DNA of 64,000 nucleotides from Hemerocallis citrina. Its lineage: Eukaryota > Streptophyta > Magnoliopsida > Asparagales > Asphodelaceae. Where the stretch lies: NCBI GenBank assembly GCA_017893485.1, contig CM030360.1:14620597-14684596 (forward strand). The letters are read 5' to 3'. The first letter of the stretch is position 1; each line of letters starts with the position of its first letter. Below the pieces are notes generated by a model, which did not search any database, was not told the DNA's origin, and was given only the letters and a program-made list of their open reading frames with translations. Made by a program: the position numbers and the translations under genes. Shown here piece by piece: positions 1 to 9,093 of this stretch.

Positions 1-540
1 TCCCGAACATCGGGTCGGCTCACCTCTCACCCGCTGGCAAGTCGGGGTTAAAGGCCCTTAGAGCCAAAAGCCCGAATTGTCAGCGGGTGGCAGGAGAGCC
101 ACCGGTTTGAGACTTTCGGCCGAGAATTCCATCCCCGGGTCGTCAGTTGACCCGCCTCTCACCTACGGACAATTCGGGGTTAAACGACTCCTAGAGCTGA
201 AACCCCGAATTGTGCGAGGGTGGCAAGGGAGCCACCAACCAAGGACTCTCTCCCAATAATTCCCCGAGCCCCTGGCCATTGATCGGCCCACCTCTCACCC
301 GTGAACAACTCGGGGTTTACAGCCCTCAGGGCTAAAACCCTAAATTGTTCAAGGATGGCAGGGGAGCCACCGACCCAGGACCCTAGGCCAAAAAATTGTA
401 CTTTGAGGGGTGCCCGCCTTCGACAAGCACCCCGGATCTCTCCCCCGGACCGACCCACCTCTCATCCATGAACAGCTCGGGGTTAGCGGCCTCGGAGCCG
501 AAACCCCGAATTGTTCGAGGGTGGCAGTGGATTCAGTCTC
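1..540. repeat. Four diverged tandem repeats of about 130-170 bp
   Basis: A recurring block containing 'cacctctcacccg', then an 'aactcggggtt' word, 'cccgaattgt' and a 'gtggcaggggagccacc' hairpin appears at about 21, 152, 290 and 459. Spacing is uneven, so the copies have diverged by indels. Short open frames here cross several copies and are not genes. The repeats are probably non-coding sequence of the Tat element, on the far side of its antisense gene. Confidence 0.6.
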
Positions 541-1003
541 GAATCCTGATGAAAAATGAAGGAGGGGGTGAGGATTATATAGCCCTCTGAGTAGCGCATT
601 TATTGCATCGAGAAGTCCAAACGGCGGAAGGTGAAGCGTCGCCATTAATTTTATCGGAAGGCAAAACGTACCTTATTGGGCGCTATGTGCCAGGAAATTT
701 GCAACAGATGATAGGGGCTCATCTTCCGACCCTCGATCTCGGTGCCCCCGTACTTTTCCAATAAGTAAAGGGGATGCTATCTGCAAAGAATTACGCCTCG
801 GCTCCCGAGCAAGCCGCAAACTGACCGCCCCTTAGGCCTCGACGGTGACATCCAGCAAGGCCAGACTCAGCAAATACCTCGAGCTACACTCCTGCCCTCA
901 CTCAAAAAATCGTCAAAGCAAAGAAATCGAGATCTTATTACTCAGAGTGCCAGAAATGGCCACACAATACAATGAAAAGTTTACAAATCGCTCATTGCTC
1001 GGC
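541..1003. other. Unassigned spacer in Tat element
   Basis: There is no recognisable gene. The sequence has the same GC-rich style as the flanking Tat element and lies just beyond the 3' end of the antisense accessory gene, so it may hold that gene's 3' untranslated region. No tandem repeat or terminal structure was seen. Confidence 0.4.
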
Positions 1004-3993
1004 TTAAAACTCAAACTCGGTGTTTCCAATGGGATCCTTTGCATGCTCGGCTGGCCCGGTCAGTAAGGGTATCCCGGCAACGGAGCTTTCCACATCGGTC
1101 GGGTTGGCCTCCTCTAAGAAAAAGGTCGGAGAAGGTCCCAACATGGAATTACTCGCCTCCTCGACCAGACCGACGCCTAGCACGAGCTTCAGCCTACGGA
1201 TCTCCAGCTCTTTCTCTACAATGGCCTCACAAGAAAAGGCTCCGAAGCCGATCGTCCGAGGCATCCGAGATCGACCAGTTCGTCTCAACTGCCCACCAGT
1301 CCCGGTCGGCAATGACACTCTTCAGGTGAGCGACATCCAGGCTAAGCTCTCTGGACTTGTTCATGAAGTAATTCACTGCGGCCTCTCGATCCCGAGCCTG
1401 CTTATGTTGGCGAGCCAGAACACTCTCCATGGCCCCCAGCCCAGCTCGGACCCAGGAGACCTCGGCAGAACCAAGGTCAGAGCCCAGGACCTCGTGCGTC
1501 TATCAAAAAGATTGGAAAAACCACAGGTCACAAAAGAGACGATAGAACACAAGTCATAGAGCATCGACCCTCTTTTATAAAGTGAAAAATTTTGGTATTA
1601 CAAAAAAGCGGTGGCTAGTCTGCATTCGGAAATTACAAGCGAAAGAAAAAGAAAAGGAAATTCCAACAGTAATGTTTAGGAAGGGGAAGGCACCTCTTTG
1701 TCACCGTGGTCACCCTCGGCCTCCTATCGAGGGTCCCCCTGCTTGGGGGGCTGCCACCCGTAGTGAAGATGGCCAATCCGAAGGTCCGTATAGATCAGCA
1801 GGATGTGTTCCCTGGCCTTGTTGTAGGCCTCGTTCTGCGAGGCGATCAGGGTGTCCGCCATGGTGATCGCCGCCTCCTCACTCTCCTTCTTGGCCTTCGC
1901 CTTGAACTGCGCCAACTCGTTTGCATGATGCTCCGTGGTCGAGATGAGTTGGGCCTGGGCGACCGCAAGGGCAGACTCTGCCGTCGTCAGCTCGTCCTTT
2001 AGCTTGGTGGCTTCCCAAAAATACCGCTCGGCATTCTTCTTTTGGACCACGATCTCCTTCTCAAGGCACTCGTGAAAGTGCTGCGCATGCTGCATCGCCT
2101 GGTCGAGGAGAATCAAGTTAGAAGAATTCTTCGCTAGCCAAACCAAAAAGAGGAAGGAAATACTTACCACGAGGTGGGCCTGCGCGAACTGCATATAAGA
2201 CGTTTCGACCGTCTCCACCACCAAGTTCATGCGATCCCGTTCCGTGGCAAGGTGCTCCACCACCTCCACCGCAGCCGGGCCTTCGAGGAGTGTATCTTCC
2301 GACTTGACCCCCCAGTCGGGGGCATATGGACGCACACCTTGCCGACCTACCATTTCCGTGGTGTTCGGTCGAAGCAGCAGGAGAGGCCCCTTCGTGACCT
2401 CGGCAACCTTCTTACTACCGGAGCTCGCCTTCGGATCTCTCGTCGACCTCGACGAATGGTGGTGATTCTTCTTTGCCCTCTTCGGGGCCGACTCCTCGGG
2501 CCTTGGGTCGCGGCCTGGCTGGTCCCTGCCCCCGAGGCGTCCTTCTTCGCCATATTAGCCCTCCACTTGGCAGCCAGGGCCACTACGGCATTTCGGTTAT
2601 CGAGCTTTTTAGCAGACATTTCTACAAAAAGGGAAAAGTAAACATGTTAACACGAAGGCAGAGGGAAAACGAAGTGAAAACAAAAACATATTAGGGTTGG
2701 CTGGGCTCTGTCCGGCTCAGGCGAGGTGCAGCTCCGTGACGCAAGGCCACCGAATGCTGTGCCCCTCCACAATCTTATCGACCTTCGCCCACTCCTTCTC
2801 GGTCAAGTCTTTTCGCTTCGGCGGCTTATGGTTCGGCTTTTCAAAAATCCAAACTGTTGGGATTTCCCAAGGCTGCTCGCTTCGAACTATGAAGTACTTC
2901 TCCTTACACCCCTTGATGGAATCTGGATGTCCGTGCATCACTTTTCTTATGAGGGCGGGGCGAAAGGTAGAAGATCCCCTCCTGGTCACCAAGCGAGCTC
3001 ATCCCTAGGATGACTCGGAAGTAAGTCAGCCTCGACTTAATCCCTTTCTCATGGCACTTCAAAATGAAACACACTAAGTGTTCCAAGAGTTGGGACCGTA
3101 CTGCATGGGACTCAGCTCCCCCTAGTTTAGCGCCCTCTTGATGAACGGGTGCAGTGGAAGTCTCAACCCCGAGATGAAAGCGTCATCAAGGAACATACAA
3201 AAGCTCGACTCTGGCGCGGTGATCAGACAGATTCCTGGGTTCGGCACCAGCAGCTCGAATTCTCGCGGAACAAAGTAAGCTGCCCTCAAGATAGGCAAGT
3301 AGTCCCTATGCAAGGCGCACTTCACACTGTCCATCTTGATCATGGACCGGCCCTCATCCCGCAGTAGCGAGGTGTACGCCAGAAGATCCTCCACATCATC
3401 AGGGTACATCCTGATCGACCATGGATTCCTGCTGGAAAGATGGGGGTACTGAAACCCGGAGCCATACTCATACTTATCCTTCTCGGCCGGACTGTCGGGC
3501 CGTATCCATTTCCTCTTCCTCCTTCGGGGCGAGCCTTCCTATCAGGGGAAGGGGTCGCTAACGGGGGCAACGGCAGGAGAACTGTCTCTTCCTCCACTAC
3601 CTCTTCTGCGATTCCTCCGACCTCACCGGGATCGCTACTACCTGTAGTCCTTCGTCTGGACCCCTCCTGACCATCGCCCTCCTCGACCTGCTCCTTTTCC
3701 TCCGGGCCTCCTTTCCCGGACTCACTCTCCTCGTTCACAAACTCCTCCTCAGAGTCTCCCTCGGGGTCTCACTCTTCATGCTCCTCCTCTACAGCCTCTT
3801 TACCCAACCTACGGGATTGCGAAGGCTCTACAATCAAAGCTTCGTCTCCCTCGCCATCCGACCCTCCAACTGATACAACCTCCTCCTTTACCAGATGCAA
3901 GTCACTCGAAGAACAAGATATCGAAGACGAGTGAACTTCCTCCTCGGCGCAACCTGAAGTGCTTGCCTCGGAGCCGAACTGAGAGCATGACAT
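1004..3993 (-). pseudogene. Antisense 'putative gypsy type transposon' accessory protein, decayed
   Basis: Minus-strand pieces line up as one broken gene. An acidic Ser/Glu-rich N-terminus lies at 3993-3769. A Glu/Pro-rich segment at 3738-3340 shifts frame near 3400 into a block (3409-3122) with FISGLRLPLHPFIKRALN, the signature of the plant 'putative gypsy type transposon' family (Pfam PF04195). Next come a segment with LKCHEKGIKSRLTYF (3086-2904), a Trp/Pro piece (2992-2717), a basic linker (2619-2347) and a long coiled coil (2353-1724), with further coiled-coil fragments to about 1004. Stops and frame changes break it in several places. At 2099-2167 lies a possible 69-bp intron (donor GTAAGTAT, acceptor CGACCAG) whose translation is hydrophobic and unlike the coiled coil around it; it is 3n long without stops, so reading through is also possible. 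The function of the family is unknown to me. Confidence 0.65.
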
Positions 3994-4349
3994 GGTAAAA
4001 CAAAAATACTAACCTAGTTCACCGGAGAATGTAAAGGTCAATGAAAAGTGGTCATCGGAGGCGTGCAAGGATATTTCTGTTTTGTAGAGGATGTAAGCAA
4101 AGTGAAAAAGTGGGGGGAAGGGGAGGGGGATTTATAAGCGCAGATGGGACTCCTCGAATTTCGCAAACAGATCTGACCGTTTGATCTTGATCATCAAGAT
4201 CTAACAGCCACTAAGGTCTTGATGACGTCAGCCTAGAGAGCAAATTTACCTTGTTACCCCCGTCCCTATCAAACAACATGGCGGCTCAGTACGCGGGGTC
4301 AAACTTCTCGGGTACTTCACCTTTATTCACCCAAGTTCATCCTCCCCAA
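3994..4349 (-). promoter_or_regulatory. Upstream region of the antisense gene
   Basis: This non-coding stretch lies between the antisense gene's ATG and the tandem repeats. It contains the minus-strand TATA box at 4131-4138 and nothing else I recognise. It probably holds the gene's 5' untranslated region and core promoter. Confidence 0.4.
4131..4138 (-). promoter_or_regulatory. TATA box of the antisense accessory gene
   Basis: On the minus strand the sequence reads CTTATAAA followed by a C-rich stretch, about 140 bp upstream of the first ATG (3993) of the antisense accessory gene. Position and sequence fit a plant TATA box. It faces away from the element's own LTR promoter, as expected if the antisense gene is transcribed independently. 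Confidence 0.5.
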
Positions 4350-5265
4350 ATTTTTTCTCAACGGCTTGAGGGTCGACACTCGGATGTCACCGCGAGCCCC
4401 AAAAATTTTCTCTCAACGGCTTGAGGGTCGACGCTAGGATGTCACCTCGAGCCCCAAAATTTTTCTCTCAACGGCTTGAGGGTCGACGCTCGGATGTCAC
4501 CGTAAGCCCCAAAAAGTTCCTCTCAACGACTTGAGGGTCGATGCTCGGATGTCACCGCGAGCCCCAAAAAGTTTCTCTTAACTGCTTGAGGGTCAACGCT
4601 CGGATGTCACCGCGAGCCCCAAAAGTTTCTTTCAACGGCTTGAGCGTCGACGCTCGGATGTCACCGCGAGCCCCAAAAAGTTTCTCTCAACGAATTGAGG
4701 GTCGACGCTCGGATGTCACCGTGAGCCCCAAAGAGTTTCTCTCAACGACTTGAGGGTCGACGCTCGGATGTCACCGCGGGCCCTAAAGAGTTTCTCTCAA
4801 CGGCTTGAGGGTCGACGCTCGGATGTCACCGCGAGCCCCAAAAAGTTTCTCTCAACGGCTTGCGGGTCGACGCTCGGATGTCACCGCGAGCCCCAAAAAG
4901 TTTCTCTCAACGACTTGAGGGTCGATGCTCGGATGTCACCGTGAGCCCCAAAAAGTTTCTCTCAACGGCTTGGGGGTCGACGCTCGGATGTCACCGCGAG
5001 CCCCAAAAGTTTCTCTCAACGACTTTCGGGTCGACGCCCGGATGTCACCGCGAGCCCCAAAAAGTTTCTCTCAACGACTTGAGGGTCGACACTCTGATGT
5101 CACCGCGCGCCCCAAAAAGTTTCTCTCAACGGCTTGGGGGTTGACGCTCGGATGTCACCGTGAGCCCAAAATTTTTTTCTTAACTGCTTGAGGGTCAGCG
5201 CTCGGATGTCACTGCGAGCCCCCAAAAGTTCCTCTCAACGTCTCGACGCTCGGATGTCACTGCGA
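4350..5265. repeat. About 17 tandem copies of a 55-bp repeat
   Basis: A unit built from 'ctcaacggcttgagggtcga', 'cgctcggatgtcaccg' and 'cgagccccaaaaagtttct' recurs every 54-56 bp, with small variations such as ctcgga/ctagga and an occasional missing A. Open frames such as RMSPRAPKSFSQR repeats are translations of this array in several frames and are not a protein gene. Tandem arrays before the 3' LTR are typical of Tat-lineage elements and are a known seedbed of plant satellites. Confidence 0.9.
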
Positions 5266-6150
5266 GCCCAAGATTATCCCCCAAACAGTGAGGGGGCTTG
5301 CCTCCCGACCCTCGACGCTCGGCAAGAAGAACCCCTACTCTACAGGATCCTACGTCCCCTTGCTTTTCCAACAAGTGAGGGGGCTCGTCTGTCGACCCCT
5401 TAAGCTCGGCCAAGCGACCTCATGGTCGACGCTCGGATGCAACCGCGAGCCCCAAATTATCCCCCAACCAGTGAGGGGGCTCGCCTACCGACCCTCGACG
5501 CTCGGCAAGAAGAACCCCTACTCTACAGGCTCCTACGTCCCCTTGCTTTTCCAACAAGTGAGAGGGCTCGTCTGCCGACCCCTACGCTCGGTCAAGCAAC
5601 CTCGGGGTCGACGCTCGGATGCAACTGCGAGCCCCAAATTATCCCCCAGCCAGTGAGGGGGCTCACCTACCGACCCTCGACGCTCGGCAAGAAGAACCCC
5701 TACTCCACAGGCTCCTGCGTCCCCTTGTTTTCCAAAAAGTGAGGCAGCTCGTCTGCAGACCCCCTATGCTCGGTCAAGCGACCTTGGGGTCGACACTCGG
5801 ATGCAACCGCGAGCCCCAAATTAACCCCCAGCCAGTGAGGGGGCTCGCCAACTGACCCTCGACGCTCGGCAAGAAGAACCCCTACTCCACAGGCTCCTAC
5901 GTTCTCTTGCTTTTCCAACAAGTGAGGGGCTCATCTGCTGACCCCCTACGCTCGATCAAACGACCTCGGGGTCGACCCTCGGATGCAACAGCGAGCCCCA
6001 AATTATCCCCCAGCCAGTGAGGGAGCTCGCTTCCCGACTCTCGACGCTCGTCAAGAAGATCCCCTACTCCTCGGATCTCGATGTCCCCTTGCTTTTCCAA
6101 CAAGTGAGGGGGCTCGTTCACCAACCTTCGACGCTCGGAAATCCGAGCTC
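5266..6150. repeat. Five tandem copies of a 181-bp repeat
   Basis: The words 'ttatcccccagccagtgagg', 'ctcgacgctcggcaagaag', 'cccttgcttttccaacaagt' and 'ggggtcgacgctcggatg' recur in order, starting near 5270, 5450, 5632, 5814 and 5996. Each unit contains the 'gtcgacgctcggatg' core of the adjoining 55-bp repeat, so the longer unit probably arose from a 55-bp unit plus new flanking sequence. The last copy is incomplete and grades into the LTR. Confidence 0.9.
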
Positions 6151-6835
6151 CGACTCTTCTGCACCCGGCACCCCTCGTGACTCCAAGAGGGGATCCCCTT
6201 CATCTTATCCTACTGACCTCTTCGGGAAGATATGGATCCCGTTCTTTGCCGTACACACCACTCCGCTCTTCCTACAGAGGCAAAAAATCACTCCTACATG
6301 GCTGGATTACCCAGCCCTCCAGGAGTGGGGGGCTCCTGATATGGGTCAGATGATGTGGCCCCTCCTGGGCCACAGGATCCCCTCAAAAATCGTTCACCCC
6401 CGATCTTCAGGTCTGTCAGGACAGCCTTAAGCCTCCTAGGCTTCCGCCACTTCAGGCCCACGAGCAACTGGGTCCAGACCCGGCCCCAAACGGATCCAGA
6501 CTCGGTTGGGACTGCCTATAAATACCAGGCCCTCTATCCCTTCGAAAGGTAACCAAATCTCTCCCCTCTAAAACCCTAGTTACTGTTACTCTTCAGTGAC
6601 TGACTAGACCGTCAGAGTGCCTGCCACTGGGACCAACCCCGGTGTTCCTAGGCCGAGTGCAGGTACACGAGACATCCAGATCCGAGCTGAGCATCCGACC
6701 TCCGCCTCACTCCCGCCTACTCCCGATCGGTTCCCTCGGCTGAGGGTCGGGCGTACCATCTAGTACCGAAACTTCCGCAAAATTACAAATTGAGAGAACT
6801 CACAGCTGGTGCAGCCACCCCCCAAAAACAAACCG
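6151..6835 (+). mobile_element. 3' LTR region of the Tat element (boundaries approximate)
   Basis: The sequence changes from tandem repeats to a unique tail with a clear + strand TATA box (TATAAATA, 6517-6524). A pyrimidine-rich leader follows (about 6550-6760). This is the U3-R-U5 layout of a plant LTR. The end is probably somewhere between 6770 and 6835, where composition turns AT-rich. I could not confirm TG/CA ends or a target-site duplication. Confidence 0.5.
6517..6524 (+). promoter_or_regulatory. TATA box of the Tat LTR
   Basis: TATAAATA lies in a GC-rich context (actgcc before, ccaggccc after). It is the best TATA match in the tail of the element and is oriented with the inferred direction of the retrotransposon. 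Confidence 0.6.
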
Positions 6836-7033
6836 CATCATACCCTTACTAAAATTTCACCGCAATAATACTCCATTTATTTATCAACAATTTTAAGCGT
6901 TGAATTTAATTTAACTTATTTAAACAGATCATATGCAGTACATATCTTAGCATAAAAATTTATAAAAAAAAAACTGAAGGATTATAATCATTAAGAAAAA
7001 GTAAAAAAAGAAAATATATGGATGCATTATATA
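6836..7033. other. AT-rich spacer, no feature seen
   Basis: This is AT-rich sequence with homopolymer A runs, between the Tat element and the Helitron-like sequence. I saw no gene, inverted repeat or tandem repeat. Confidence 0.5.
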
Positions 7034-7619
7034 TCTCTATTATATTAATGCGAGAGTTGGGGTTCAAACAAAAAAAAAAATTATTTATCACCAAATAAAT
7101 CCGTGAGTTGTACGCAGACCTCCATCTCCATTTATTAACACGTGTATCACACGTGCAAATCAAACTTTTCCAAGTTTTCAAACAAACACACATTTTAAAA
7201 ATATTTTTTCACCAATCAAGTCCGTGCATCGCACGCGCACCTCCATCTCCATTTATCTCTGTTTATTAATGCGTACATCGCACGTGCAATTTAAAGTTTT
7301 TATTTAATTTTTTTTGGAATTACGTGTATCACACGTTTAACTCCAACTTTTTTAATTAAAATATCATTTTCTCATCAAACAAACCCGGACTTCACATGTA
7401 CAACTCCAACTCTATATATTAACATGTGCATCACACGTGCAAATCAAAGGTTTTTTTTTCAACATCCTTTAAAACTTAAGAGCATCGCCCGTTCAACTCC
7501 ATTTTTTTTTTAAAAAGTAAGACATTCATCGTGCGTGCTAATTACTACCGACTTACGTATATCGCATATTTAACTTCAAGTTTTTATTAAAACGTGCATC
7601 GCACCTGAAACTTAATAGT
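7034..7619 (+). mobile_element. Helitron-like non-autonomous element with repeated small hairpins
   Basis: It starts after an A with TCTCTATTATATTAATG, resembling the TC start of plant Helitrons. About nine degenerate copies of a small palindrome of the form 'acgtgcatcgcacgtgcaa' follow (near 7143, 7222, 7272, 7323, 7425, 7482, 7526, 7556 and 7592). The same hairpin closes the shorter elements at 12408-13029 and 56391-56571, the last of which ends in CTAG before a T, as Helitrons do. Here the 3' end is degenerate, so the right boundary is uncertain. No Rep/helicase gene is present. Confidence 0.4.
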
Positions 7620-7721
7620 ATATATATATTTTTTAAAAGAGGGACAGAAAAGAAACAGACAAATGTTTTACAACATGCAATTATATATGGACTTACAAGT
7701 AAAGAAATAACTTTCTCTCTT

Positions 7722-8640
7722 TGAAATACAACTTCGAAAATTGCAATTTATAGAAAATTTGTAACTTGAAATCTGGATTTTTTTTTTAAATATACTAAAT
7801 TTTGAAACTATTTACAAAAAATTGACAGCTGTCAAACTTTTTGCGCATGAAGACTCGACAACTACGCTCTCCACTCTCAACGGCGAGCTTAGTTATTTTT
7901 GACTCCTCAATGGGAACGGCAGGCTTAATTATATTTTTTTTAGAGAAACTTGCCTTTCCCAACAACGAGTTCTCAGTTTCAAAATTTTCATAAGTTATGT
8001 GCCCTTATGATTCCAAGAATTACAGAAGAATGAGATGGCTTGGGAATCTATGATTTGATCGAGCACACAAATGAAGAACAGGAACGAGGATGCTAAGATT
8101 TTCAGTTTTTGTCTACCGAAGAGAGGAATGAGTAGAGAGATAAAGAGAAATGAGAGATGAGTTGAATAGAGTCGGGTAAGTCAAACATGGGCCTAGTAGA
8201 TTCATCGTTCTCAACAGCGAGTTTAATACATTTTCCCTCGCCGTTCCAAACAATGAGCTCTTCTATAGAGTTTTTATCAAAAATTCACCAAGTCCAACAG
8301 AAAGTTTTACTCTCTGTGAATTTCAAAATTTGTACAGTCGTCGTTACAAATAGCGAGTCTAGTGTAAATTAAGAACATCGCCGTTAGGAACAACATGTCT
8401 TGTTTGAAATTTTTGAACTAAACTTGCCGTTGAGAGCATTGAGTTTCTCTAAAAAAATAAAACTAGGTCCGTCATTCCCAACTGTGAGCACGAAATAACT
8501 ATGCTCGTCGTTGAGAACGGAGAGTGCAATTGTTAAGCCACCGAGTGCAATAAGTTTGACAACTGTCATATTATTTCAAATAGTTTTAAAAATTGGCATA
8601 TTCTATAAAAAAAAATCTGAAATCTGAACAGTATTTCAAA
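7722..8640. mobile_element. Foldback element with long inverted arms and recurrent palindrome
   Basis: The arms pair: the left one (about 7765-7915) contains 'gaaatctgga', 'aactattta', 'gacagctgtcaaactttttg' and 'cgctctccactctcaacgg'. The reverse complement of the right one (about 8500-8640) has 'gaaatcagat', 'aactattt', 'gacagttgtcaaacttattg' and 'cactctccgttctcaacg' in the same order. Between them, about nine degenerate copies of a 'cgccgtt..aacggcgag' palindrome occur. The outer ends are approximate and no target duplication was confirmed. It could be a Mutator-like or other foldback MITE. Short open frames here are chance. Confidence 0.55.
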
Positions 8641-9093
8641 TCCAACTGTATGTACAAATTGGCTTATTCATCATCCAACACGCAAAAACCCTTTGAAAGT
8701 CAGCTAGCTAAATACATCTATTATATATATATATTTTTGGCTAATTATACATCCATTATTTTACACTATGAATGAAAATGATCCAAAATAGTGACTAAAC
8801 GCTAATTGGTCGCAAAAAAAATAAGCAGCAGCAGCTTTTTATCTTTTTATATATAATAAGAAATTGAAAGAAAAAAATAGTGGAAATTAGACCAAAAAAA
8901 GAAACAAAAATCAAATTTCTATTATATATCCTAACGAAGATATAATCCTTTCGTCAACGAACTAATCATCTCATCTGCTTTCGTCTCAAAAACTGCAGAT
9001 TGCATTTCCATCGAGTACACCTGGGAAACTAATGGCAATTGCAGTGCGGCGTTCTTTTTTATAAATAAGACCCCCTGTTTCTCCAGAATGCCA
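8641..9093. other. 3' flank of the PIN gene
   Basis: This is AT-rich sequence between the foldback element and the PIN stop codon at 9094-9096. It must contain the PIN 3' untranslated region (minus strand), but I could not place a polyadenylation site with confidence. No other gene was seen. Confidence 0.45.

Larger units (their letters stand above)
1..6835 (+). mobile_element. 3' part of a Tat-lineage Gypsy LTR retrotransposon
   Basis: This block reads as the region downstream of pol in a Tat/Grande-like Gypsy element. Seen directly: an antisense coding remnant (about 3993 to 1004, minus strand), then long tandem repeats (4350-6150), then an LTR-like tail with a + strand TATA box at 6517. 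In Tat-lineage elements such as maize Grande, an antisense gene and tandem repeats between pol and the 3' LTR are established features. No gag or pol is present, so the 5' half lies to the left of the window or is lost. GC content and repeat style differ sharply from the AT-rich sequence that starts near 6840. The right boundary is approximate because I did not find a matching 5' LTR or a target duplication. Confidence 0.7.

Noticed and set aside
1020..3008. Several + strand open frames (for example 1020-1559, 2174-2641) as genes
   Set aside because: They are shadows of the GC-rich minus-strand accessory gene; only the minus strand shows family motifs.
4541..5855. Arg/Pro/Ser-rich repeat proteins
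   Set aside because: They are translations of 55-bp and 181-bp tandem DNA repeats, open in more than one frame.
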